A DNA stretch of 34,650 nt from assembly GCF_019242285.1 (NCBI RefSeq), contig NZ_JAFAVV010000665.1:1-34650 (forward strand), in the 5' to 3' direction. The stretch is from Bradyrhizobium sp. (GTDB taxonomy: Bacteria > Pseudomonadota > Alphaproteobacteria > Rhizobiales > Xanthobacteraceae). Below the pieces are notes generated by a model. That model made no database searches. It saw nothing but the letters and a program-made list of their open reading frames with translations, and was not told the origin of the DNA. Below are positions 27,879 through 34,650 of the stretch, piece by piece; within the stretch, counting starts at the first letter, position 1; each line of letters opens with the position of its first letter. The position numbers were made by a program, and so were the translations under genes.

Positions 27879-28406
27879 ATGCGAAGATTGACCACCACCT
27901 CGATTGCATACGCGGCCCTGGCAGCCGTCTTGGCCGCCTGTCTGGTTGCGGTGCCGGCACGCGCCCAGGAGGTCAAGGCCGGCGACCTCGTCATCAGCCA
28001 GGCCTGGAGCCGCGCCACGCCGAAGGGCGCCAGGACCGGCGGCAGCTATCTCACCATCGAGAACAAGGGAAGTGCGGCCGATCGGCTGATCGGTGCGACC
28101 TCGGATGCCGCGGGCAGCGTCCAGGTCCATGAGATGAGCATGGACGGCGGCGTCATGAAGATGCGTCCGCTCGAGGGCGGACTCGCCATCGAACCCGGCA
28201 AGACCGTCAAGCTTGCGCCCGGCGGCTACCACCTGATGATGATGGATTTGAAGAATCCGTTGAAGCAGGGCGACAAATTGCCGATCACGCTCGAGTTCGA
28301 AAAGGCCGGCAAGGTGCAGGTGACGTTCGATGTTCAGGGCGTTGGCGCCCAGGGACCGGCCGCGGCGGGCGATCACATGCAGATGCATAAGGATATGAAG
28401 ATGTGA
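27879..28406 (+). CDS. PCuAC-family periplasmic copper chaperone
   Basis: These chaperones deliver Cu(I) to cytochrome oxidase assembly. The 175-residue product has a signal peptide ending ARAQE near residue 30. The family copper motif is complete: VHEMSMDGGVMKM gives His-X10-Met, and YHLMMM gives the later His-X-Met. The C-terminal tail DHMQMHKDMKM adds more histidines and methionines, as in many relatives, and could hold extra copper. AAAGGAG lies eight bases before ATG 27879. It equals PcuC of the Bradyrhizobium japonicum pcuABCDE operon in type; I cannot tell whether it is the ortholog. Confidence 0.92.
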   Translation: MRRLTTTSIAYAALAAVLAACLVAVPARAQEVKAGDLVISQAWSRATPKGARTGGSYLTIENKGSAADRLIGATSDAAGSVQVHEMSMDGGVMKMRPLEGGLAIEPGKTVKLAPGGYHLMMMDLKNPLKQGDKLPITLEFEKAGKVQVTFDVQGVGAQGPAAAGDHMQMHKDMKM

Positions 28407-28418
28407 AGTGTCGGTGCC

Positions 28419-28835
28419 GTGGGCTCGCCGATCGCTGCGCGTGCTCTTTGGCGCGCCGCTGCCGGCGCTACGCCGCTGGCTGTCCACATTCACTCGGACA
28501 AGGCGATGTTCCAGTGTGCTGATCTCGCCGGGCGTCGTGGGGATCGACAGCTCCGTGCTGCAACTGATGACGGGCGAGGGTACGCCGCTGCCCGTCAACG
28601 AGGCCATTCTCCTGCTGAGCCCGCCCGGCCAGGGCGTCGAGCCGCTCGACCGAGCGCAACGCTGGGAGCTGACGGCCACCGGCACGTCGACGACGCGCCG
28701 CTGCCATCCGTCGGACGCGGGCATATGCGGATCGAGGCGGTAACCCCGTTCAAGCAAGTCACGCTCGAGGACGATTTCGAGGTGCCGGCGCAGCCGTTGC
28801 CGAATGACCGGATCGGATTGCCGTCCTCATCTTGA
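28419..28835 (+). pseudogene. Frameshifted remnant of a CopD-type extracytoplasmic domain
   Basis: One continuous protein sequence can be read only by changing frame twice. It starts as PLAVHIHSDKAMFQ, changes frame at an extra T (28515) to VLISPGVVGIDSSVLQLMTG and on to GQGVEPLD. It returns to the first frame near 28652 as ATLGADGHRHVDDAPLP, GHMRIEAVTPFKQVTLEDDF and EVPAQ, ending at TGA 28833-28835. From memory this resembles the FixH/YtkA-like periplasmic domain at the C-terminus of CopD-type proteins. There is no start codon context, signal peptide or membrane part, so it is a 5'-truncated fragment. The two shifts cancel, so a pair of sequencing errors is possible but does not explain the missing front. 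Confidence 0.6.
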
Positions 28836-28849
28836 GGAGGTGTACCTCC
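28836..28849. repeat. Short inverted repeat before proS
   Basis: GGAGGT and ACCTCC are separated by two bases, just after the copper remnant and 142 bases before proS. It could be an operator or chance. No T-tract follows, so it is not an intrinsic terminator. Confidence 0.25.
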
Positions 28850-28991
28850 AGCACGCGGGTATGTCGGCAAAACGGCAGGAAATTCGGCGACTTAGTGGCT
28901 TTTTCTAAAGCTCTCTCTTGTCTTTTCGCGCCCAATCCGGTTTGACTGGCGTCGCACGCACCCGGTCCCCCGATTCCTCCAAGGTCCTGCT

Positions 28992-30305
28992 ATGCGACTG
29001 TCACGTTTTTTTCTGCCCATCCTGAAGGAAAATCCGAAGGAAGCCGAGATCGTGTCGCATCGGCTGATGCTGCGCGCGGGCATGCTGCGGCAGGAGGCCG
29101 CGGGGATCTATGCCTGGCTGCCGCTCGGCTTTCGCGTCCTGAAGAAGATCGAGCAGATCGTGCGCGAGGAGCAGGATCGCGCCGGCGCCCTGGAGCTGTT
29201 GATGCCGACCCTGCAGCTTGCCGACCTCTGGCGCGAGAGCGGGCGCTATGATGCCTATGGCCCGGAGATGCTGCGCATCACCGATCGCCACAAGCGCGAG
29301 CTATTGTACGGGCCGACCAACGAGGAGATGATCACCGAGATCTTCCGCGCCTATGTGAAGTCGTACCGCAATCTTCCGCTCAATCTCTACCACATCCAGT
29401 GGAAGTTCCGCGACGAGCAGCGCCCGCGGTTCGGCGTGATGCGTGGCCGTGAGTTCCTGATGAAGGACGCCTATTCCTTCGACATCGACGAGACTGCGGC
29501 GCGGCGCTCTTACAACAAGATGTTCGTCGCCTATCTGCGCACGTTCGCGCGGATGGGCCTGAAGGCTATTCCGATGCGCGCCGAGACCGGCCCGATCGGC
29601 GGCGACCTCAGCCACGAGTTCATCGTACTGGCGGAGACCGGCGAGTCCGCCGTGTTCTGCAATAGCGACGTGCTCGATCTGCCGGTTCCCGGGGAGGACG
29701 TCGATTACGACGGCGATCTCACGCCGGTCATCAAGCAGTGGACGTCGGTCTATGCCGCGACCGAGGACGTGCACGACGCCGCGCACTTCGATCGCGAGGT
29801 GCCCGAGGCAAAACGGGTGCGCACCAGGGGCATCGAGGTCGGCCAGATCTTCTATTTCGGCACCAAATATTCCGACACGATGAAAGCCCTTGTTGCGGGA
29901 GCTGACGGCGCGGAGGTGCCGATCCATGGCGGCTCCTATGGCGTCGGCGTCTCGCGCCTGGTTGGCGCGATCATCGAGGCTTGCCACGACGAGGCCGGCA
30001 TCAAGTGGCCGGAGGCGGTGGCGCCCTTCAGCGTCGTCATCCTCAATCTGAAGCAGGGCGGTGCTGACACCGACGCCGCCTGCGAAAAACTCTATCGCGA
30101 GCTTTCCGCGAAAAGAGTGGATGTCCTGTACGATGACACCGACCAGCGCGCCGGCGCCAAGTTCGCCACCGCCGACCTGATCGGCATTCCCTGGCAGATC
30201 ATGGTCGGGCCGAAAGGTCTTGCCGAAGGCAAGGTGGAGTTGAAGCGGCGCAGTGATGGCGGGCGGGAGAACGTGCCGCTCGCCGACGTGGTCGGCCGCT
30301 TCTGA
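28992..30305 (+). CDS. proS: Prolyl-tRNA synthetase, short alphaproteobacterial form
   Basis: This class II synthetase charges tRNA(Pro). The 437-residue product carries motif 1 around [12 protein letters not shown], motif 2 [21 protein letters not shown] (seen as [10 protein letters not shown] and [10 protein letters not shown]), and motif 3 [14 protein letters not shown], followed by the anticodon-binding domain from about residue 345. It lacks the large editing insertion found between motifs 2 and 3 in E. coli ProS, which agrees with the shorter alphaproteobacterial type. AAGG lies upstream of the ATG at modest distance. Confidence 0.96.
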   Translation: MRLSRFFLPILKENPKEAEIVSHRLMLRAGMLRQEAAGIYAWLPLGFRVLKKIEQIVREEQDRAGALELLMPTLQLADLWRESGRYDAYGPEMLRITDRHKRELLYGPTNEEMITEIFRAYVKSYRNLPLNLYHIQWKFRDEQRPRFGVMRGREFLMKDAYSFDIDETAARRSYNKMFVAYLRTFARMGLKAIPMRAETGPIGGDLSHEFIVLAETGESAVFCNSDVLDLPVPGEDVDYDGDLTPVIKQWTSVYAATEDVHDAAHFDREVPEAKRVRTRGIEVGQIFYFGTKYSDTMKALVAGADGAEVPIHGGSYGVGVSRLVGAIIEACHDEAGIKWPEAVAPFSVVILNLKQGGADTDAACEKLYRELSAKRVDVLYDDTDQRAGAKFATADLIGIPWQIMVGPKGLAEGKVELKRRSDGGRENVPLADVVGRF

Positions 30306-30326
30306 CCACGCAGGCCGCCGATCGAG

Positions 30327-30500
30327 GTGGCCGCAGATCATCGGGCGACCTCTACGTCGAACCGAGCCGGCATTGCATCGAAGACGCCCGCTGCCAAGCG
30401 TGAGGAAAACTCCTGGATTGATTGGCCGAGCCCGCTTTACAGCACTATTATTGCGCGGAATCTGGTGGGATTCGCGCGATACTGGAAAGTTACCGAATAG
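30327..30500 (+). CDS. Candidate 57-residue small protein between proS and lolC
   Basis: The frame from GTG 30327 to TAG 30498-30500 encodes 57 residues and reads like real protein, especially the second half: ENSWIDWPSPLYSTI, ARNLVGFARYWKVTE. It is rich in tryptophan, tyrosine and other residues that rarely appear by chance in such high-GC DNA. GTG 30327 is the only standard start in the open stretch; its ribosome site is weak (GAG directly adjacent), so restarting after the proS stop 21 bases upstream is plausible. An ATT at 30372 stands where MASKTP would begin if it were ATG. I do not know a named family. Confidence 0.45.
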   Translation: MAADHRATSTSNRAGIASKTPAAKREENSWIDWPSPLYSTIIARNLVGFARYWKVTE

Positions 30501-30557
30501 CCCAAGGCGAAGCCTTTGAAGCCAAGGAAAAAACCGCAATCATGGGATTATCGAGCG

Positions 30558-31838
30558 ATGGATGAGACCATGACCGAACCGATCCAGACCGCACCGTTTG
30601 CGCCGTTCGAATGGATGCTGTCGGCGCGCTATCTGCGGGCGCGCCGCAAGGAAGGATTCATCTCCGTGATCGCGGGGTTTTCCTTTCTCGGCATCATGCT
30701 CGGCGTCGCCACGTTGATCATCGTGATGGCCGTGATGAACGGGTTCCGCAAGGAACTGCTCGATAAGATCCTCGGGCTGAACGGTCATCTCCTGGTGCAG
30801 CCGCTGGAATCGCCCTTGACGGACTGGAAGGATGTCGCCGATCGGATCAGCCAGGTGCAGGGCATCCGCCTGGCCGCGCCAGTCGTCGACGGCCAGGGGC
30901 TTGGTTCCTCGCCGTTCAATGCCACCGGCGTGTTCATCCGCGGCATTCGCGCCGACGATCTCAACAATCTCACCTCGATTGCCTCCAACATCAAGCAGGG
31001 CACGCTCGAGGGATTCGACGAGGGCGACGGGGTGGCGATCGGCCGTCGGCTCGCCGACCAATTGTCGCTGCATGCCGGCGACAGCATCACGCTGGTATCG
31101 CCGAAGGGAGCGGTGACGCCGATGGGCGTGACCCCGCGCATCAAGCCCTACAAGGTCGCAGCCGTCTTCGAGATCGGCATGTCCGAATATGATTCGACCT
31201 TCGTATTCATGCCGCTCGCCGAGGCGCAAAAGTATTTCAATCGTCCCAACGACGTGTCGGCGATCGAGGTCTTCACCACCAATCCCGACAAGATCGACGC
31301 CTTCCGCAAGGCCGTGACCGAGGCAGCCGGACGGCCGGTCTTCCTGGTGGATTGGCGGCAGCGCAATTCGACCTTCTTCAATGCGCTCCAGGTCGAGCGC
31401 AATGTCATGTTCCTGATCCTGACCATGATCGTGCTCGTCGCAGCCCTCAATATCGTTTCCGGCCTCATCATGCTGGTCAAGGACAAGGGCAGCGATATCG
31501 CCATCCTGCGCACCATGGGCGCCTCGCAGGGCGCGATCATGCGGGTGTTCCTGATCACCGGGGCGGCGATCGGCGTGGTCGGGACCTTCGTCGGCTTCCT
31601 GGTCGGGATCCTGATCTGCTTCAACATCGAGTCGATCCGGCAGTTTCTGTCCTGGCTGACCAACACCGAGTTGTTCGATCCGACGCTGTATTTTCTCTCC
31701 AAACTGCCGGCTGAGGTGGATTTCGGCGAGACCACCGCGGTCGTGATCATGGCGCTCACGCTGTCCTTCCTCGCCACGCTCTATCCGTCCTGGCGCGCCG
31801 CACGGCTCGACCCCGTTGAAGCGCTGCGCTACGAGTGA
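30558..31838 (+). CDS. lolC: Lipoprotein-releasing ABC transporter permease, LolC/LolE type
   Basis: The permease works with LolD to lift mature lipoproteins out of the inner membrane toward LolA. The product of about 426 residues has the four-helix MacB/FtsX layout: one helix near the N-terminus ([20 protein letters not shown]), a large periplasmic domain, and three helices in the last third. Conserved text includes [38 protein letters not shown] and the ending [19 protein letters not shown] prefer ATG 30558; ATG 30570 and a far upstream TTG at 30516 are alternatives, and none has a strong ribosome site. LolD follows seven bases after the stop. Confidence 0.92.
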   Translation: MDETMTEPIQTAPFAPFEWMLSARYLRARRKEGFISVIAGFSFLGIMLGVATLIIVMAVMNGFRKELLDKILGLNGHLLVQPLESPLTDWKDVADRISQVQGIRLAAPVVDGQGLGSSPFNATGVFIRGIRADDLNNLTSIASNIKQGTLEGFDEGDGVAIGRRLADQLSLHAGDSITLVSPKGAVTPMGVTPRIKPYKVAAVFEIGMSEYDSTFVFMPLAEAQKYFNRPNDVSAIEVFTTNPDKIDAFRKAVTEAAGRPVFLVDWRQRNSTFFNALQVERNVMFLILTMIVLVAALNIVSGLIMLVKDKGSDIAILRTMGASQGAIMRVFLITGAAIGVVGTFVGFLVGILICFNIESIRQFLSWLTNTELFDPTLYFLSKLPAEVDFGETTAVVIMALTLSFLATLYPSWRAARLDPVEALRYE

Positions 31839-31845
31839 GGGGCTG

Positions 31846-32544
31846 ATGGGGCAGGCCGCGGAAGATGTACCGGTCATCTATCTCCACGAGATAAAGCGCC
31901 AGTACATGCAGGGCGAGGTGCCGCTGACCATCCTCAACGGCGCCAAGCTTGCGCTATGGGCCGGGCAGTCGGTGGCCTTGGTGGCGCCTTCCGGCTCGGG
32001 CAAGTCGACGCTGCTGCACATTGCGGGGCTTCTCGAGACGCCCGATGACGGCGAGGTCTACGTCTCCGGCGCGCCGACCTCGCAATTGGCCGACGTCGAG
32101 CGCACCCAGATCCGTCGCACCGACATCGGCTTCGTCTATCAATCGCACCGGCTGCTGCCGGAATTCACGGCACTCGAGAATGTCATGCTGCCGCAGATGA
32201 TCCGCGGCCTGCGGCGCTCCGAAACCATCAAGCGCTCGACCGAGATCCTGAGCTATCTCGGCCTCGGCGAGCGCATCAGGCATCGGCCGACCGAGCTCTC
32301 CGGCGGCGAGCAGCAGCGGGTCGCGATCGCGCGTGCGGTGGCCAACGCGCCACGGGTTCTGCTCGCCGACGAGCCCACCGGCAACCTCGATCCGAACACG
32401 GCCGACCACGTCTTTCACGCGCTGATGCAGCTCGTGAAGGCGACCAACGTCGCGATGCTGATCGCCACTCACAACATGGAGCTCGCCGGCCGCATGGACC
32501 GCCGGGTATCGCTCGTCAACGGCGAGGTCGTCGAGCTGGAATAG
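31846..32544 (+). CDS. lolD: Lipoprotein-releasing ABC transporter ATPase LolD
   Basis: The ATPase powers lipoprotein release with the permease encoded just upstream. The 232-residue product has Walker [18 protein letters not shown] near residues 46-62, the Q-loop region [19 protein letters not shown], signature [14 protein letters not shown] and Walker [17 protein letters not shown], all typical of the LolD/MacB group. ATG 31846 is preceded by GAGGGG. In related genomes dnaE often comes next; here a regulator remnant and repeats follow. Confidence 0.95.
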   Translation: MGQAAEDVPVIYLHEIKRQYMQGEVPLTILNGAKLALWAGQSVALVAPSGSGKSTLLHIAGLLETPDDGEVYVSGAPTSQLADVERTQIRRTDIGFVYQSHRLLPEFTALENVMLPQMIRGLRRSETIKRSTEILSYLGLGERIRHRPTELSGGEQQRVAIARAVANAPRVLLADEPTGNLDPNTADHVFHALMQLVKATNVAMLIATHNMELAGRMDRRVSLVNGEVVELE

Positions 32545-32557
32545 CTGCCCGCTTCAA

Positions 32558-32795
32558 CGTCGCGCGACCCACGATTTGTGGGCCGGCGATCCCGCGTTCA
32601 TCGACCTGCTCGACCGGCTGCGCAGGGGTTGTTGCGAATTCGGCGCGTGGTGGGAGGCGCACGACGTCCGCAACGTCCGCGGCGGCGAAGAACTGTTGCA
32701 TCACCCGCGCAAGGCGCGGCTGCGATTCGAGCATGCGAGCCTTCAGGCAAACGACGATCCGGCTTTGAAGCTGATTCATCTACACGCCGATCTGA
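32558..32795 (+). pseudogene. Remnant of an XRE-family regulator (MmyB-like ligand-binding domain)
   Basis: The frame reads ATHDLWAGDPAFIDLLDRL, EFGAWWEAHDVRN, GEELLHHPRKARLRFEHASL and QANDDPALKL, which is the end of the MmyB-like domain found in XRE-type transcription regulators. The DNA-binding half is missing altogether, and lolD lies directly upstream. A frameshift near 32776 is needed to reach the family ending IYTPI and its stop TGA 32793-32795. With both a missing front and a shift near the end, this is a decayed gene. No start codon with a ribosome site is present. Confidence 0.75.
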
Positions 32796-32809
32796 AGTCG
32801 CGGATTCTT

Positions 32810-32831
32810 GGTGGTTGCAACTGCAACCACC
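32810..32831. repeat. Perfect 10-base inverted repeat
   Basis: GGTGGTTGCA and TGCAACCACC flank two bases. It lies 14 bases after the end of the regulator remnant. No T-tract follows, so it is not a standard terminator. It may be an operator for a lost regulator or part of a small repeat element. Confidence 0.6.
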
Positions 32832-32837
32832 ATTGCC

Positions 32838-32861
32838 GGCAGAATCGAGCGAGATTCTGCC
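32838..32861. repeat. Nine-base stem, six-base loop hairpin
   Basis: GGCAGAATC and GATTCTGCC are separated by GAGCGA. It lies six bases after the preceding inverted repeat and is followed by CCGGGGAAAC, not by T residues. The two structures together give a compact folded region of about 50 bases upstream of the outer-membrane gene. Confidence 0.6.
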
Positions 32862-32867
32862 CGGGGA

Positions 32868-32889
32868 AACATCAACGGGAACATCAACG
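32868..32889 (+). repeat. Two tandem copies of AACATCAACG, period 12
   Basis: AACATCAACG occurs at 32868-32877 and again at 32880-32889, directly after the hairpin pair. Spacing of about one helical turn suits a protein-binding site but this is only suggestive. Confidence 0.45.
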
Positions 32890-33172
32890 CTGTTCCAATG
32901 TGGCCTGCCGGGGGCCGGCCACGATTTGTCCATTCAATCGGCGAATCCGGGTTCCCCGAATCCGCGCGAGCCCTGCAAATACAGGGGTTTCGTGAACCGC
33001 AGAAACGCCCGATCGGAATCGCATTAACGCCCGAAACCGGCAATTAACTTCTTCGCACGCAGCGCGCGCGTGGCGAACCCGTGCGTACGCCGCAAATGAG
33101 GCCGCTACCCATCGGGGGGTGGACAATCGGATCTATTCAAGCGCCTCGAAGGAAAGGTACGGAGTTCGACAC

Positions 33173-33940
33173 ATGAAGAATTTTCTCGTCGCAATGGCCG
33201 GGTTGGGGGCAGTCGTTGCATCGGCTCCCGCCTCCGCGGCCGACCTCGCGGCCAAGCCCAGGCCCTATACCAAGGCTCCGCCGATCGTGGCTGCCACGAT
33301 CTACGACTGGAGCGGCTTCTACATCGGTGCCAACGCCGGCGGTGGCGCGAGCCGCGATTGCTGGAATCTCGTCTCCAACGCCGGTGTCGCCGTCAATCCC
33401 GCCATGAATCGCGAAGGCTGCACCAGCGCGAGCGGTGCGCTGGTCGGCGGCCAGATCGGCTATCGTTTCCAGATGGCGAACTGGGTGTTCGGCGTCGAAG
33501 CGCAAGGCGACTGGGCGGACTTCAAGGGCACCAGGATCAACCAGATTCTGCCCGGTGTCTCCGACCGCACCCAGGTCAACGCCTTCGGTCTCTTCACCGG
33601 CCAGGTCGGCTATGCCTTCAACAACGTGCTGGCCTACGTCAAGGGCGGCGGCGCCGTCGTCGGCGACAAGTACAACACTTTCACCACGGCGACCAACGTC
33701 GTGCTCGATCAGGCCAACACCACGCGTTGGGGCGGCACCGTCGGCGCCGGCCTGGAATACGGCTTCGCGCCGAACTGGTCGGTCGGCGTCGAATACGACC
33801 ACATCTTCCTGGGCAACAAGAACCTGAACTTCACCACGGTCGGCGGCGCCGCCGCCATGACGCACAACATCACCCAGGACGTCGATTTGGGCATGGTCCG
33901 CGTGAACTACAAGTTCGGGCCATCCTTCATGAAATTCTGA
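33173..33940 (+). CDS. Omp31-like outer-membrane beta-barrel protein
   Basis: The 255-residue product has a signal peptide of about 22 residues (MKNFLVAMAGLGAVV up to ASAAD) and a mature part that begins LAAKPRPYTKAPPI. That proline-rich start and the first strand YDWSGFYIGANAGGG are typical of the Omp25/Omp31 barrel family of Rhizobiales. Later strands include ALVGGQIGYRFQMANWVFG, GLFTGQVGYAFNNVLAYVK and WSVGVEYDHIFLG. It ends with MVRVNYKFGPSFMKF, with a C-terminal phenylalanine as expected for barrel assembly. GGAG lies eight bases before ATG 33173; an in-frame start at 33119 would spoil the signal peptide. Confidence 0.9.
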   Translation: MKNFLVAMAGLGAVVASAPASAADLAAKPRPYTKAPPIVAATIYDWSGFYIGANAGGGASRDCWNLVSNAGVAVNPAMNREGCTSASGALVGGQIGYRFQMANWVFGVEAQGDWADFKGTRINQILPGVSDRTQVNAFGLFTGQVGYAFNNVLAYVKGGGAVVGDKYNTFTTATNVVLDQANTTRWGGTVGAGLEYGFAPNWSVGVEYDHIFLGNKNLNFTTVGGAAAMTHNITQDVDLGMVRVNYKFGPSFMKF

Positions 33941-33957
33941 TCTCGTGCAGCTATGGA

Positions 33958-33980
33958 TGAAGAGCCGTATCGGCTCTTCA
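33958..33980. terminator. Hairpin between convergent genes
   Basis: A perfect ten-pair stem TGAAGAGCCG/CGGCTCTTCA with a three-base loop lies 17 bases after the barrel gene and 13 bases before the end of the convergent DUF3551 gene. It has no T-tract on either strand, so it may act as a mRNA end stabiliser or a weak two-way terminator. Confidence 0.5.
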
Positions 33981-33993
33981 CCCGGAGCAGGGT

Positions 33994-34281
33994 TCAGTAG
34001 GCGGGTTCGTAATGTCGCCGCCGGTGGTGGGGCACGTAGGGACCCGGTTCGTCGTAGAAGGCCCCGCCCTGGAAATATGGATTGACGTCGCATGTGCCGG
34101 CGCGGCCGGAGGCGGACAGGTGGCACTGCGCGAGCGAGGTGTAGGTGCATTGATAGTAGTTGGCACCCCGGCTGAACACGTGCAGGCAAACCGGATAGTT
34201 GGGATCGTAGGTCTGCGCCTGGGCGGGCGCGGCCAGGGCGAGCGCGCCGCCCGCAAGAAGCGCCAGGGTTGGGATTCGCAT
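33994..34281 (-). CDS. DUF3551 small exported protein, second of a pair
   Basis: The 95-residue product has a signal peptide (MRIPTLALLAGGALALA to AQAQ) and a short mature part with four cysteines: YPVCLHV, YYQCTYTSLAQCHLSA and GTCDVNPYF. The spacing of cysteines and the CDVNPYF motif match DUF3551, a Bradyrhizobium-rich family of unknown role. The C-terminus is rich in tyrosine, histidine and arginine. AAGGAG precedes the ATG, which overlaps the stop of the upstream copy as TGATG, so both are translated together. Confidence 0.85.
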   Translation of the reverse strand: MRIPTLALLAGGALALAAPAQAQTYDPNYPVCLHVFSRGANYYQCTYTSLAQCHLSASGRAGTCDVNPYFQGGAFYDEPGPYVPHHRRRHYEPAY

Positions 34282-34547
34282 CAAAATCTCCTTCGCGACA
34301 TGTTGTGGCGACCGGCCTGCGATTCGCGTTCGCTGCCGCCATTGTAGAACGGATTGGCATCGCAGTAGGCGTTGCGGCCCGACGCCGTCGCCTGGCACTG
34401 CTGGTAGGTGTCGTAGCTGCAGTCGCCATTGAAGCTGTCGCTGTCGCCGCCCTTCATGCAGAACGGATAGTCGCGCGCCAGCGCCGCGAACGGCTGCACC
34501 GCGCCGGCCGCCGTCAACATCCACAGCGCACTCGTGATCCGCTTCAT
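34281..34547 (-). CDS. DUF3551 small exported protein, first of a pair
   Basis: The 88-residue product has a signal peptide (MKRITSALWMLTAAG to ALA) and a mature part with DYPFCMKG, DCSYDTYQQCQATASGR and AYCDANPFYNGG. The four cysteines and the C-D-x-N-P-[FY] motif match the neighbouring copy, so the pair arose by duplication. The tail ends in basic residues. The gene lies upstream in a two-gene operon; about 100 bases of promoter region remain in the window before the edge, without a clear promoter motif. Confidence 0.83.
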   Translation of the reverse strand: MKRITSALWMLTAAGAVQPFAALARDYPFCMKGGDSDSFNGDCSYDTYQQCQATASGRNAYCDANPFYNGGSERESQAGRHNMSRRRF

Positions 34548-34650
34548 GGCTCGTTCCCCCGCCCGATAGCCTTGAACCCCAGAGGATCAATCCGGTGACG
34601 CGTGGTCAACTCACGTTCCCTCGTGTCGCGCGTGTGCCACAGCCGTGACG

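Noticed and set aside
28408..28743. Frame of 111 codons after PCuAC as an intact gene
   Set aside because: Only its middle part reads like protein; the front and back belong to another frame, which supports a frameshifted remnant instead.
30516..30557. Upstream TTG start for lolC
   Set aside because: It would add 14 basic residues not expected in the family and has no ribosome site.
33119..33172. Upstream start for the barrel gene
   Set aside because: It would place a polar segment before the signal peptide; ATG 33173 has a GGAG site and gives a normal signal peptide.
1..34650. CRISPR arrays, tRNA or rRNA genes, intact insertion sequences
   Set aside because: No regularly spaced repeats, cloverleaf-like stretches, ribosomal RNA sequence or transposase frames were seen by eye; a dedicated tRNA and covariance scan was not possible.

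Overview
The window is high-GC alphaproteobacterial DNA, most likely from Bradyrhizobium or a close relative in the Nitrobacteraceae. I base this on the gene order (complex I genes running into birA, an RNase J gene, an epimerase gene and a DUF1467 gene), on rhizobial families such as DUF1467, DUF3551 and the Omp31-like barrel, and on protein wording I recognise from that group. This is a judgement from memory, not from a database search.

Layout. Positions 1-14573 hold most of a complex I (NADH:quinone oxidoreductase) operon on the plus strand: the tail of a DHCW-type cupin, then nuoC, nuoD, an FkbM-family methyltransferase, nuoE, a possible 14-codon peptide, nuoF, nuoG and nuoH to nuoN. Many of these genes overlap or nearly touch. 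The run continues without a break into birA (biotin ligase) and an RNase J gene, then a methylmalonyl-CoA epimerase gene and a DUF1467 membrane protein gene (to 17796).

Positions 17819-28835 look like an accessory block inserted into that housekeeping array, because proS, lolC and lolD (28992-32544) would be expected close behind DUF1467. The block has three parts. First is mtnK, a methylthioribose kinase. Second is a minus-strand operon for a ribose-type ABC importer (Tat-exported binding protein, double ATPase, permease) followed by an LLM-class flavin monooxygenase. Third, after about 1 kb with no convincing gene but one minus-strand intrinsic terminator, is a plus-strand copper module: a DUF2946 protein, an exported barrel-like protein, CopC, CopD and PCuAC, ending in a frameshifted remnant that resembles the extracytoplasmic domain of CopD-type proteins.

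Positions 28992-32544 carry proS, a probable 57-residue small protein too short for ordinary gene callers, and the lipoprotein-release transporter lolC-lolD. From 32545 to 33172 lie a truncated, frameshifted remnant of an MmyB-type XRE regulator and a cluster of inverted and tandem repeats. The window ends with an Omp31-like outer-membrane barrel gene and, convergent to it, two overlapping small DUF3551 genes.

The best candidates for something undescribed are the methyltransferase locked between nuoD and nuoE, the well-placed 14-codon reading frame ahead of nuoF, the importer plus monooxygenase next to mtnK, and the copper module that lacks a TonB receptor. No CRISPR array, rRNA, tRNA or intact insertion sequence was seen.
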